Notes under the pieces: model-generated
Databases searched by the model: none
Seen by the model: the letters and a program-made list of their open reading frames with translations, nothing else
Told to the model about the DNA's origin: nothing
NCBI GenBank assembly: GCA_949987705.1
Contig: OX465283.1
Coordinates: 157,433,850 to 157,497,849 of the forward strand
Length of the DNA: 64,000 nt
Reading direction: 5' to 3'
Source: Thereva unica
Lineage: Eukaryota > Arthropoda > Insecta > Diptera > Therevidae
Program-made: the position numbers and the translations under genes
Shown here: positions 10,080-21,158 of the stretch, one piece after another
Position numbering within the stretch: position 1 is the stretch's first letter
Layout: each line of letters starts with the position of its first letter

Positions 10080-11900
10080 TCGCTTAGTTGACATTGGCAT
10101 CAACAATCGCATTGAAATTGAACTTAAGTAGTGATAGAACACACCAAAAAACTGACCCGAACCAGAACCTACAAAAATGAATTTGCAGTCCACAAATCTA
10201 CCTTTTTTTTGACAAGTTTTGAAATATTGAAATAAAATTTAATAAAGGGAGTAAAATGTCGCTATGAGGAGTATGGGAGTATAGAGGACTCGATTGGAGC
10301 ACAAATACTGCGTTCGGAGTAACTTCGGCAATCTTGGTTGTGAGAAAGAATTTTTGTTCTCACGAGAGCATTTACATGAGAATATTCTCATCGTCTATCA
10401 GCACCTTAATTCTTTATTAAAAGCATACCAAAACACAATAAATGTCCATGTTGTTTTTAATCTAGTACATTACGAACAAAAACCACGATTAAAATTCAAT
10501 TAATCAATAAAAAATCGAATTGTTAACAGATAACAATTTTGCTTGCCCTTTTTTATTATTTACTTTTAAATTAAGCCCAATTATATCGTTACCAAGAATA
10601 ATTAAAATACTGCCCGCCGCCGTGACGAGCAATTTACCGAAGCAGAACTGGCGACAATTAATAACACAGGATTGTTTTTTAAACGATTGCAAACGAAGTG
10701 AAGTCCTTACAACAATTGTCCAGAGAAATTGAAAACATCATTACCTTCGATATTTTTTAATCGATTTTTTTTTATTTAAATTTAAATTTAAATTTTTTTA
10801 AAAAAAGAAGGCCCAAATAATTAATTACATGCTTTTTTACAGAACGATATTTTCAGTTCAATCGGTCCATCGCACACACGTTCGATGCGAAATCATTGTT
10901 TACATGTCGATGAATTTAATGATTCATAAAAAGGATCTTTGCGAAATGTTATCGCCCCCACTGGGCTGGAAACATGTCTACCCTTTTTCTACCGTAAAAA
11001 GTGCAATGGGAAATTTGTTTTTTTTTTTTTGCTTTTGTTTCAATTACTTTTGTACATGATTTTATACTCACAAACAAATTCATATTTAATGCCGGGCAGC
11101 CTTTTTCCGTGAATACTGTATACAAATTTCATAAAAGTGTACACACGCTTTTGGGGAATGTTTGAAAAATACAAAACAAAAAAAAAACCTGAGAGAAAGC
11201 GGAAAGAGAACTTTCTTATTACAATTTTACAGTTTTTCGCAAAAATGAAATTTTAATTTTGTTACTGTTCAATATTTTGGAAAGTTCTCAAAAGGGTTCG
11301 GCTTTGAAATATACCCCAAGGGCCGTGCTGCTGCTGCTAGTACCTAAAGGATTCCCCGTCCATGGATCGTCCTCTGTTGGGTGTTGGGTGTATCCTCCAC
11401 CATCACAGACGAGAGAGCTTTAAGCTTAAGGGTGAAATCAAAATTATTTTGAAACATTTAATTCGTGAATGACTTTGAATTTTAATTAACAGACAAGAAA
11501 TTCTCAACTATTTCGGGAAAGTTTGCTGCCAAGTTTGTTATTTGGATTTTGGAACTTTGTTAAAAGATTTACGAAATAGAATCGAAGGACATCGTAAAGG
11601 TTATACTCCTCTATTTGCAGCCTCCTTTGACGTTCGATATTCAAACAGAAAAGTAATCGGGGGCCCGACTACGTTAATTTATTAACTCCTCTTTTGGGTT
11701 AAAGGCTTTAATATTTTAAGTAATGATTTTGTAGAGGGTCTTCTACGGATCCAAGGTCTTTAATTTTGTTGGAGTGGTGATAGAGTAAATTACACGTAGA
11801 TTTTAGAAGATGTAATTCTATATGGGAATTACTTTCAACAAAAGTAGTTATTTTACTCAAAAATTATATTTAATTTCAATAAAACGATCATTATATATGT
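10080..11900. other. AT-rich sequence with no recognisable gene
   Basis: The block contains homopolymer runs, an AAATTT alternating tract near 10779-10797 and a short CTG run near 11328. No exon, RNA gene or transposon terminus was recognised. Confidence 0.35.
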
Positions 11901-11905
11901 ATGTA

Positions 11906-12410
11906 CTAGCTGGGACCCGGTATGCATCCATAAGCCAATAGTAGCCAATTAAAACCATCCATTGACTTGGTATTTTTCGAGATATGAATTTTACACAGTT
12001 GAAGTGCCTTAAAGAACGGTTACATGGATCTTGAGACGGCCGCTATGGATCTAACGGTATATTGAGTATACTATATTGCTTATTGTATTCTACTTATCAT
12101 ACCCTTTCATTTGATACCCATGTCGAGGGGGTTGTGAAGAAAGTGGTAATCCACCCTCTTGAGACGGCCGCCAGGATCTAATGGTATATTGAGGCCATGA
12201 AGCTATTGAAACTAAAATGAAGTGAAAATTCCTAAAATTACCAATTTTTTATATTTTTCAGCTTCTTTTGGTTAATGGTAAAAAAAAATAGCCTACGACC
12301 TATTCTCAAACTTACAAAATATACACAAAAAATTTCATAAAAATCGGTCAACCCGTTTCGGAGGAGTTCGGTAACAAATACCTGTGACATGAGATTTTTA
12401 TAGATATAGA
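11906..12410 (-). mobile_element. Helitron-like non-autonomous element (505 bp)
   Basis: Read on the minus strand, the element starts TCTATATCTATAAAAATCTC directly after an A and ends ...GGGTCCCAGCTAG directly before a T. This satisfies the A|TC...CTAG|T boundary rule of Helitrons. Internally it has GTTACCGAACTCCTCCGAAA and two copies of a roughly 125-bp segment containing GACGGCCGC and GGTATATTGAG. Related internal segments occur at 20.66-20.89 kb and 28.85-29.07 kb. The hairpin normally found just before the CTAG is weak. No coding capacity is visible. Confidence 0.6.
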
Positions 12411-12414
12411 TTTA

Positions 12415-13040
12415 AAATTTGATGTATGTTCTCTTATAACTGCTAAGCTATTCAACCGATCGGCACAAAAATTGAACCATGTATTATCTACATCAACAAA
12501 GTGGTTTTGGCATCGGTGTCTTTGAAAAATCATTTCTAGAGGCGCTGTTATATACTGTGTTTCCATGAGCCGGGTTAGAGTTTTCGTTGAGTAAATAAAA
12601 TGCCTTTTCCTTTATGTTAACTCTATGCCGTTTCCATGAAATTTCTGGATTGAACTGACAGATAAATAATTTTACGCTGTGTCACAGTTGGCACATGTGC
12701 AGTAAAGGATACTCAAACACACTTATGCAAAATCCGGCTTAACTGGTTTCGTCGATTTAATTAACGAAACTTTATGGTTGTTGCTGTTTTTTGTCTCCCT
12801 TTTGTTAGGAAAAGAAAAGAAAAGAGATGGGAGAAGGGAGAATTCGGGCCAAAAACAACAACAACAAGCTGAAGCATTCTAACATAATATTCGTTGGGAA
12901 AGTTGGGTGTTGTGAAACCCCATACGATTCTTCATCGAATCGAGAATGGACGATCGCTAATATTTATTGGTTGACCCGTGTGGAACTGCCATATTAGTTT
13001 GTTAGACAGTAAAATCACCAAAACGGCCCGATATTACTGG
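12415..13040. other. Unassigned sequence
   Basis: No recognisable gene or repeat terminus was seen. A purine-rich tract (AGGAAAAGAAAAGAAAAGAG) lies near 12810. Confidence 0.3.
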
Positions 13041-13044
13041 ACAG

Positions 13045-13335
13045 ATGGTGTTATCCCGACTGGGTCATTATGTTTTTTTTTTTTTTGTCTTTTTTCTTTT
13101 CGACCGTGATTTATTTTATGGGTCATTATGTATCTACACAGATGGCTCAAAAATTGGGAATAGGTTATGGTATCTTTTCCGAGGCCTTGAATATAGATAC
13201 CTCTCTTCGTCTACTCGACCATTACCGCGTGTTCCAAACGGCTCAGAATTCTCTCTCATTTGGGAGATTGCTTCTGATTCTCCAAGACGAAGGTACGTTC
13301 CTTCACTTTTTGAGTAAAATCTCGAGTAACATTTC
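13045..13335 (+). pseudogene. LINE RNase H domain fragment
   Basis: In one frame the sequence reads CIYTDGSKIG, the first acidic motif of LINE-type RNase H. In the overlapping frame it continues GYGIFSEALNIDTSLRL and DHYRVFQ, the expected next motif (normally VFQAE). A single-base indel therefore separates two halves of one domain. In LINE ORF2 proteins this domain degrades the RNA strand of the hybrid. It is followed by LLLILQDE and then decays. A poly-T/poly-C run precedes it. No flanking RT was recognised, so only this piece survives. Confidence 0.75.
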
Positions 13336-13339
13336 TTGA

Positions 13340-13500
13340 GTTTATGAAAATCTCGAAGCTAGAATCTCTGGAAACTTCCTACCTGGGGACAAGTAAAATT
13401 TCCCCGGTTTTTTTTTTGCATGACAAAACACAGGTACAGGAATTGGGTAAATTGGATAATTGGAATTGTGTTTTAAACTTTTTTTTAAATCTTAATTTCT
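13340..13500. other. Unassigned AT-rich spacer
   Basis: It contains poly-T runs and no recognisable element. Confidence 0.3.
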
Positions 13501-13570
13501 GAAATTGCGCCCCCGTCAAATTGCGCCCGGTGCAAGTGCAGCATTCGCACATATGAAAGCGCCGCCCCTG
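13501..13570 (+). mobile_element. Right end of a hAT-type MITE (TIR CAGGGGCGGCGCTTTC)
   Basis: The segment CTGAAATTGCGCCC ... TTGCGCCCGGTGCAAGTG ... GAAAGCGCCGCCCCTG matches the right ends at 23.25-23.44 kb and 34.34-34.75 kb. Its reverse complement starts CAGGGGCGGCGC, the usual CAGGG beginning of hAT termini. The left end was not found, so this copy is truncated or highly diverged. Confidence 0.7.
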
Positions 13571-13789
13571 CTAGGGATGTATTGGTGCATATTTGGTCGT
13601 TTGTTTTGATTTATGAAAGAAAACAGCTGATTCAATTGTCTTTCCTTTTCTGTTCTGCATACTTGATCGAAGAGAGAGAATGTAGCTTTGTCTCGCCGAG
13701 CTCACGAAGTATGCGTTGAGTTGATGTTGATGTTCATATAATACACGCACACAACTAACGGGGGGAAATTTTGTATGAAGATGAAAGAC

Positions 13790-13940
13790 TTGTTATTACT
13801 AGACTTTGGTGGTAGCTGGCCATAACCAGCAGGGAATCGTAACTGAGTACTGTGATGCGTCGCCTTGAACCTTGGGAAAAGGCAAGCTTTGTCGCTGTAG
13901 ACGAGGACGAGCGGTAGAAAAAGAAAACCACACAACAGGA
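13790..13940 (-). repeat. Dispersed repeat shared with 29.9-30.04 kb
   Basis: On the minus strand this reads CTCGTCTACAGCGACAAAGC, TTGCCTTTTCCCAAGGTTCA and TGCTGGTTATGGCCAGCTAC. The plus strand at 29.92-30.03 kb has TCGTCTACAGCGACGAGGCT, TGCCTATTCCCAGGGCTCAA and CAGGTGATGGCCAGCTAGAC in the same order. The two are clearly related copies of an unidentified element. A coding origin is possible because differences fall in scattered positions, but no domain was recognised. Confidence 0.6.
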
Positions 13941-13944
13941 CCTT

Positions 13945-14990
13945 AAGGGTGTATGAGTGGATAGTACTCTACAAAATGCACTGCCCACCATTCACAGAAA
14001 TGACGTTCTGTGGAACAAAGGTCTATCGACGAACTGGGAGGCCATATTCGCTACAAGTTTGATTGGGCACAGCTTAGGATCAAGGCCAAACTTGCAATGT
14101 CCCCTCAGCGACCAACTGAAACATAGCAGAAGTCTGCTCCGGGAATGGAAGACAAAAGTCTGAACCAAATATGACGTGCCGTACTATAATCGTACGTACC
14201 CTAAAGTACAAACATGAGTGTTCATATGGCACCCACCTAAATTGGCTTAATGAACGGAAATTTTAGTGATATATTCAGTCTTTTCATTGATGTCGTTTGG
14301 GTAAAAGATTTCTTACATCGGGATTTCCTATAGTTAGCAAATGGAAAGATAGCCCACAATGTAAATCCAAGTAAACTAAATATTTCAAGATAAAAAAAAA
14401 ACAAATGAAAAAATGTTCACTCAATCAAAAACTGCTAATGACATATTCATTTGGTAACATATGATTGACCAATTGCTATTTTACACTAATGTAAAGCGAA
14501 GAAGAATGTTTAAGAGAGATGTTTCCAAAAATAATCTAATCTTTCAAAAATTGCAGCCCGAGGAGATTAAGTACATTTCAATTAAATTGATTGTTGGCAG
14601 TTTGGTGTAAGTTTCGTGACAGAAATGTTTTTTTACCTTCCTACAAATATTCTTTTAATTTTGGTTCTGAGAAATACACGCGATACATTACCCCCGAAAA
14701 TTGCCTTCATTATGTTCAGTTACATATCTCGTTCAAGAATGAATTTGATCGTTCACTTGGAGTATCGGGCTCACCTTTCTTCAGTGAACATAATTATGAT
14801 ATTTAACCTAGTTTAAAAAATTTGTGAAATAAATGAATCTTGCTTTTGCAGGCATGGACAATCTGAATGTTGCCGTATTAAAAGTAGATGATTACTCCAA
14901 CGCAGATCTTCGGTTAATGTAATGCCAAGGCACATTCAGACGTGGTTGTGCCGTTAGCTCCAGATCATCCACTTAATGGAAGGAATTGTG
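13945..14990. other. Unassigned sequence
   Basis: Frames of up to 71 codons occur but none is recognisable. I see no RNA gene or transposon end. Confidence 0.3.
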
Positions 14991-14994
14991 GAGG

Positions 14995-15427
14995 AGGTTT
15001 GTTAGCTTAAAGCGCCTATCAACTTGATTCTTGAGCCCCAATCTAGAATTAGTTTTATATCAATGTTGATTGAAGTGGACAAAAATTCACCGCCATGCAG
15101 ACAAGGTGTGGCCCGTGCTTGTCCTGCATTATTGAAGCTATACGAGTAACGCAGAATACTTTCGTCAGCAAAGCTGGTGAAGCAAGTTGGATGGGATTGA
15201 GAGCAGGTCATTTATAAAATCTATGAAGAGAACTGGTGATAGAACACCTGCAGAGGTGGTGTGGGGATTAGTTTCGACGACATTCAATACTACCTTGATT
15301 GAACAGTCAGAAAAGAATCTGTCAATCCATTTCTTTAGAAGAAAGTCAATACCAATAGCTTGGAGTTTAGTTAATAGAAGGAGGAGTCATTTTTTAATCA
15401 AAGGCCTTGGAGATTTCAAGAGCAATC
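14995..15427 (-). pseudogene. LINE reverse transcriptase fragment (family 2)
   Basis: Read from high to low coordinates, the minus strand gives ALEISKAFD, then KLQAIGI-like and KKWIDRFFSD segments, then GVLSPVLFIDFINDLLS, the GVPQGSVLSP-type motif. After a frameshift it gives FADESILRYSYS, the position of the YADD box. The end reads SINIDIKLILDWGS. These are blocks of the RT palm. The copy has several frameshifts and stops and altered catalytic residues (ADES for ADDS). A better copy of the same family is at 36.1-37.25 kb. The upstream part is cut off by element B, whose terminus lies at 15428. Confidence 0.85.
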
Positions 15428-16450
15428 CACGGCTCGCCTGAACTCAGTTTAACCCAAAATTTTGGCACTTCTGATTTAATTGCGGCAACCCTTAAATTAA
15501 ACTTTCAGAAACTCAAAAAAACTAAAAAGAAAAAAATATGTCGAGCTATTTTCGATTGCGAGCGTTTGTTCGAAAAAGAAAAGAAACCCGTTAAATCTCT
15601 TGTTTATTTACACTTCATAAGTTAATGTAAGTTTAAAATATTTGTTCATATTTTGTAAAAAATAATTGCTAAAGGGTTGTCCATTAATTATGTGCGGCAT
15701 TTTGGGGGAGGGGGTCGAGCCGAATCTCACACAATCTTACGTGGGGGAGAAGGGGTCTCGGCAAATATCACGTAACTTTTTTCAGAAACAGTGTAAAATT
15801 TCGAGAACACTAGGCTAAATTAAGTAAAACATGTTTCTCCACTAAAAACCCTCATTCACTTACAAGGCAGGTCGGCCGGCACGGGCCGATGAAGGCCACA
15901 GATTATTTCGACTGAGGGATGATACTTCAGGTATCCACCTGACAGGCCGTGGCATGCAGGTGAAGTCATGACAGACACACATGCGAAGACGACAGCTTGG
16001 TATAGCAGGTTATTAATTCAAGTGCAAAAATGTTAATGCCCTCAACGAAAACATCAAGGCGGCTCCAGACTCACGCCGTGAACACACGCGAACCCGAGTG
16101 CGGATGGTTTTCGCGCCTTGATTTCCTTTCCATGTGGATACGGCGTGAGTTCGTGCCGTATTTTCACGGCTTGAGAATGAATAGAAGTTTAGATCTTCAG
16201 GCACGAACAGACTATAAGTTTTCTTGGACTGCAGGCCCCATACAGTTGGCGGCAGGCGCACATGTGGTAATGTTTCGCCTCAAGGCGAAAACTTTCAGGC
16301 CATGGCCTGCCGGCGTCCTATGTGTAAATTGGAGCCTTAAGATATGACTAAATTCTACACAAACTCCAGAAAGTAGCATAGTAGCCCCGTGATTGCTAAG
16401 CCGTCAAACGCGCGACCCCGCGAATACTGCAGCGTACGAACCAAGTATAG
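15428..16450 (+). mobile_element. Element B, partial copy (long-TIR DNA element)
   Basis: The left end CACGGCTCGCCTGAACTCAG is the same terminus that flanks the complete copy at 60311-61842. AATC lies immediately before it. The next roughly 400 bp, including AAAGGGTTGTCCATTAATTA and CATTTTGGGGGAGGGGGTC, match 61.43-61.83 kb in inverted orientation. A MITE-A (15849-16336) is inserted at the same internal position as in the other copy. Similarity continues to about 16445, but the right terminus was not found. No transposase was recognised. Confidence 0.75.
15849..16336 (+). mobile_element. MITE-A nested in element B
   Basis: The ends are CCCTCATTCACTTACA and, inverted, GGCTCCAATTTACACATA, which fit the family consensus CCCCATTYACATA. 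The interior has CTGACAGGCCGTGGCATGCA and CAGGCCATGGCCTGCCGGCG. Compared with the copies at 9.2 and 25.3 kb it carries an extra block of about 120 bp (16054-16174) that is itself partly palindromic. No coding capacity. Confidence 0.8.
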
Positions 16451-16454
16451 GCTT

Positions 16455-16845
16455 GGTATATGCTGAACATGGTCCAGTTTCTAGGAGTCAGGATTAGAGC
16501 TGTTGTAGAGTCGTTAAAGAAGGGACAATTACGGATTGGGTTTGTTAGAGTCAAGCTCTTTGAGACACTTACATACTTTGCGAGTCCTGAAGAAAGTTCC
16601 ATGAGAGGAACACTCGATGGAGGGGGTGACATGGTAGTATCAGTTAAGGACAAGGTGAACAGAGATGCCACTAAGTCCCATCGTGAATGAAAGAAGGAGT
16701 CGTGGATATAATGCATTTTTTCTGATGGAGGTTACCAAGGACCATTAGTGCACCCGGAAGACATTACCACAAACAGCAAAAGCAGTGCGGTTGGCAACCC
16801 GTGGTCTGAGTCGCGACTTTTAATCCATGTACCAGTACAGTACAG
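16455..16845. other. Unassigned sequence
   Basis: A minus-strand frame of 106 codons (16396-16716) crosses the end of element B and encodes an unrecognised peptide. I do not treat it as a gene. Confidence 0.3.
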
Positions 16846-16849
16846 GTAC

Positions 16850-17260
16850 CGTTCCAAAGGCTGAGTGGCGAACCACTAGGTAGAAACAAGCTGGTCCCAA
16901 AACGGTCCCCGCCGATGCTTGAGCTATGACGGTGTGTACAAGTTCCTTATTCTGGTATGCGGCACTGCCAAAGCGGACTTCATTTCCGGCTTTACTTTTA
17001 TGGGAACAATATGAATCAAAATAATAATGAAACGTCCGCTCTGGCTTTGCGAGTACCAACCACAGTGCATCAAAGTCAAGTAACAGAACCGCAGGCGTGC
17101 CAGGAGTCACCAGCCACAGTGACAATGGCACATCTGAGAAACAGAGATCACGAGCGACCAAGAGAAGGTACAATCACTCCCTCTTCGTTCCAGTCCCTAA
17201 CCCCTGGGTCTGCAGTGTCAGGAATTCGAGTACGAAGATTAACCATTTGATGCAGGTGGC
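16850..17260 (+). repeat. Probable 5' part of a LINE (copy 2 of 2)
   Basis: The segment matches 1.2-1.65 kb in order and orientation: CTGGTATGCGG, CTGCCAAAGCGGA, GGCTTTGCGAGTACCAA, AGCCACAGTGACAATGGCA and GAGAAACAGAGATCACGAGC. One frame is open for 97 codons over part of it. The DUF4780 region that follows copy 1 is absent here, so this is a truncated fragment. Confidence 0.6.
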
Positions 17261-17264
17261 GCCC

Positions 17265-18110
17265 ATATTTCCACATCTAAGATGTTATGCTATCTTTTCC
17301 TGGGCCTTTATTGTTGTTACGGTTCGTCTTAGCTAGTTGTGTCTTCTTATCTCTTTTGGGTGTACGTTTTTCAGTATTTCTTTATAGGTCGCTACGGAAT
17401 TTCTGGTGTATCTTTTCAGAATATGTTTCATTCTTATCTATAGTGTTGTATTGTATTCTAACATAAGGAAGAAACCTACCTTTTGGTCTCTTTTTGGAAA
17501 ATGTATGCCAAACTTTAAATCGGCGGCCTCCACTTTCATTAAAAAATTAGGATTTTTTAAATTGTCGCCTTTTTGAAGGTGCCATTCTTTTCGAACATAT
17601 AATAACGAAATAACGAACTGTGAAACGGTGACCTCCCAATCCAATGGATACCGAATTTCAAAGAATGCTCTCAACTCCTTCTAGTTTTGGCTGTGTTTTT
17701 GGCATTTTGAAGCACTGTGTTCGACTCGGTGGAATCGGGTTAAAACCATAAGTTGCAAGATTTGTGGATATAGTTATAAATATGTGTACGTAGTTAGTTG
17801 CAAAGGCGCAGCTACTAAAAGCGCATTAACCAAAGTGTGCAAATCCCCAGCACGTGACTTTCATTCGAATTATTTATGTGTCCCCAAACCCACTTAAAGC
17901 GCAAATCTTCCTGCCTTAATTGCATTTTTGTTAACAAGTCAATAAAAGCCACCGAACCCCTTCTGGGGCTACTTAAGCTTGCACCGCAATTACGCAACCC
18001 ATAAAACTGCCTCGCGCAGAACTCGTTACTTCATATTTACTCCCTTTTTGCAGTTACTTGACCCATATTCCACCAGGTCTACAGTTACATTTGGCAGCCA
18101 TTAATCAAAC
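17265..18110. other. Unassigned sequence
   Basis: No recognisable gene, RNA or repeat terminus was seen. Confidence 0.3.
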
Positions 18111-18119
18111 AAGCACAGT

Positions 18120-18960
18120 CCCAGAAAACATGACCTACGATTGCCGTTCCGAGGGCCCTGCTCCTGCGCCGGCGCGGCCGGGTATAAATCTTGTCCGAAT
18201 TCCAGAATGGACCAATTAGGCCCTCGCCGCGGCATAAATTACTCCTGGATGCAGTTCACTGGCCCCATTCCGAGATCTTATCCCAGCGCACGGCAACCGA
18301 TCAGAGATATAAACAAGGCCCTGAACCTGGGACTCGGCCGTTTGGGGCTCCTCTGGGGTGCATCGGATCGGATGGCGAGCATGTGACCGCGCCGGGCATT
18401 CCTCCGCCGGCCATCGTCCATCCAAAGCGACCAGAAAAAGACATCGCAGATCGCCGATCTGCCGTAACGACCTTGTGTGCATTTCGGCAGTTATTTCTGG
18501 AGATATACACTCAGGCCTTAAGGCTCGGCTCTCAGGTGCGCGCTGGCTTTGTTTCGTAACCGCAGAATATATCTGGAATGGATAAAAGCCCCGTTATAAG
18601 TGTTTGAATTTCAGCGTAATCTGAGAAAATATGAGAAAACCGAGCGATAAATATGGCCGAACGCTGGAAAACTGCGACTTAGCGCAGGTTAAATGCTTCC
18701 AAAATCGGCGCGCAGGCGTCTCCTTTCAATTACGAGTGCGCAGTCTCGCCTACAGGTTGCATTTGACGCGCAGCGCTAACGGCCGAGCAAGGACCGCGAG
18801 ATGGCGGAGTGTCGCTGTTAAGAGTCGCTCATTTGATTTAAGATGGTATCTTGTTAAAAATTTAAATAATCTGCAATTATCTCGTTCCGGGAATCGTTAT
18901 CGTGCACCACGGCATAATGGCCGGCAATTCCAGCCAAGGTAACTTGCTGCGTTCTCGTTC
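18120..18960. other. GC-rich island of unknown nature
   Basis: Base composition rises sharply here (CTGCTCCTGCGCCGGCGCGG at the start) compared with the AT-rich surroundings, and overlapping frames of 60-122 codons exist on both strands. The multi-frame openness is what GC-rich DNA gives by chance. I recognise no domain. It could be a promoter or 5' exon region of a host transcript, a degraded GC-rich element or a conserved non-coding block. Confidence 0.3.
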
Positions 18961-18964
18961 GTTC

Positions 18965-20340
18965 TCGGGGCGGATTTCGGCGATGTTCTTGCGATATTTA
19001 TTTTGGCCGGGTTATTGTTAATTTTGACAAAAGTAAATACCGTTAATTTAATTTAGTGGTATCCTTGTCATGTCAGTCATTCTTGGACAGTTTTAAGCCG
19101 AAGAGATTTAGTAGCGAGTATTCAAATTTTACAGGGAACCCGAGGACGCTTGACAGGATGATTTACTTGATTGCAGGTAACGAGAGTTACGTGCGAAATG
19201 TGAGTGTTAACAATTCTGGGTACTTCTGTGTAAAAGGTAGGTGGAATTGTAACGTAAACTAATTAACTTCTTCATCACCATTTTCTTTCTTCGCTTTCAG
19301 AGTAGGACTCATCACATTTTTCGTAAGCTGATTTAGGTATGGCCTTCTCCTTTTTCTAATTTTATTTAATTGTTCGAATCTGAGACTCGCCAGTCACTCA
19401 CATATAATTAGTAACGTGTTGAATGGCTAGCTTGAATTTCTAGCTAGCTTGTCATTCTTCTATTACTTTGAAGTTGAGGCCAGACGAACGCATATTCAGC
19501 CATCAGCTGGTAGGTCGTCTACTTCGGTGAGGATGGAGTCATAATGCTATCTTCGGCAAGCTCCTCCACCGATTCGCCTTCGCGGTAGTGGTCCCAGACC
19601 ATTCCCTTGGTACTGCGGTTCGTCCCTTTTTCTTATTATGGGGCCCTGCTCACATAGAGAATCCTTCCTTTGACCGCGGTCGTTTGAACAGTCCACTAGA
19701 TGGGTCCGGCATGCAACTGCGTTCCCTAGAAGGTATGGATGTTGCCAATTTTCGGGCGGTTCTACACATTTTTAGCAGAGTGTCGGCCGTCTGGGTCTGC
19801 GTCTTGGGGTCTCCTGCATATCGGCTGAGCCACAATAGTCGGGGTTAGCAGGAGACACCCTCGTCAAAATGTTATACTTTCTAAAACAGGAGAATTCCCC
19901 TAATCGGCCGATAAAAGTTGGAACGCAGGCAATACCAGACTACCAGGTGAACCAAGTAGAACACCGTGGAAAATTGGTACTCAATTTTTTACCCGTTAAC
20001 CCGACGGGATCCCTTATTGGCTTTTGAAACCCCCACGAGTATGGCAGATGGCCCTCCGAATCAGGATGCCTGGTACCTAGAAGAGGGCGTTCGCGGCCAA
20101 CCTGCCATACCTTGACTTGGTAGACTTTGAAAGGTGCACTACCTACTATCGTCGTTTGTTGGTTATGCGGGGGCACACCGAGGAGGGGACGGTTCATATT
20201 TGGGAGCACCCTGCAAGTTGTTAAACGATGGGGATAATTGTCAAACTGGATGGTAGAAATGTACCCCTCTCCCCCTCTAAGCAGAATAAAGAACCTGCTC
20301 TAAGATGCTGCTCTACTACAGCAAATATATTACGCATTGT
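18965..20340. other. Unassigned sequence
   Basis: Several frames of 60-90 codons occur (19588-19848, 19940-20209) but none is recognisable. Some may be decayed upstream parts of the LINE whose RNase H motif lies at 20.36 kb. Confidence 0.3.
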
Positions 20341-20360
20341 TACTTTGACTCTTCTACCTT

Positions 20361-20446
20361 TCAGCTGTGCTACACAGACGGTCCCAAAATTGAAGGTGTC
20401 AAAACTGGGGCTGGGTCTTGCCGATTCAAATGAAAGTTTGCAGAAG
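20361..20446 (+). pseudogene. LINE RNase H fragment, left of a hAT insertion
   Basis: The frame reads LCYTDGPKIEGVKTGAG, the first catalytic motif (YTDGSK) of LINE RNase H, followed by a stop. A hAT-type MITE with an exact 8-bp duplication starts at 20455. On its far side, at about 21160, the frame SLAFEAEID resembles the VFQAE motif that follows in RNase H domains. The two pieces probably belong to one domain split by the insertion. Confidence 0.65.
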
Positions 20447-20454
20447 CTCTAGAC

Positions 20455-21150
20455 CGGTGATTCCCAAGTGGGTTCCGCGGAACCTTACGGTTGCACGAAA
20501 AAAATTTTAGGGTTCCGGTTCCACCAGCGCCGAGGCGCAAATACATTCGCAGACTCACTGGCGTTACGGTGGCCGTTTAACGCGTTCTTGCTAATCAGAA
20601 AGTGCGAGTGCCCCTTCTTCTTTGAAATTTGGTCTACGTCACGTTTGGCCGCGATTCCATATTCCCATGTCGAGGGGGTTGTGAAGAAAATGGTAGTCCG
20701 CTCTCTTGTGATGGGCGCCATGGACCAAACGATATATTGAGTATACTATATTGCTTATGATATTCTACTTATCATACCCTTTCATTTGATACCCCTGTCG
20801 AAGGGGTTGTGAAGAATATTTCAATCCGCCCTCCTGAGACTGCCGCCATGGATCTAAAGGTATATTGAGTATACCATAGTGCATTATCATCGGAGCTGAA
20901 GTTGTGCGAAGTTGTGAAGTTTCAGGGTGATCGGGTAACCGGAAGTTTTCAAAAAATCGATTGCAAATCGATTGATTTTTACCGGACAAACAGACAGACA
21001 AGAAAGCGAGCTAATAAAAACGTTTTAAAATATATTAAAGGATAAATATATACATACATCATATATTATTTTATTTTTTCATCGTTGGGTTCTGCCAAAT
21101 TTTATACATTGTAGAAAGGCTCCGTACGAAATAAAGTTTGGGAACCACTG
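20455..21150. mobile_element. hAT-type MITE with TSD CTCTAGAC
   Basis: The octamer CTCTAGAC lies directly outside both ends (20447-20454 and 21151-21158), an exact 8-bp TSD as expected for hAT elements. The left terminus CGGTGATTCCCAAGTGGG and the right terminus (reverse complement of TTTGGGAACCACTG) form an imperfect TIR like the common hAT end CAGTGGTTCCCAAACT. The interior has two tandem copies of a segment with GGTATATTGAGTATACTATA and CATTTGATACCC, related to 12.06-12.19 kb. There is no transposase. It splits a LINE RNase H region. Confidence 0.9.
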
Positions 21151-21158
21151 CTCTAGAC

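Noticed and set aside
18141..18585. Several overlapping frames of 70-122 codons as genes
   Set aside because: GC-rich DNA has few stops in all frames. None of the peptides has a recognisable feature.
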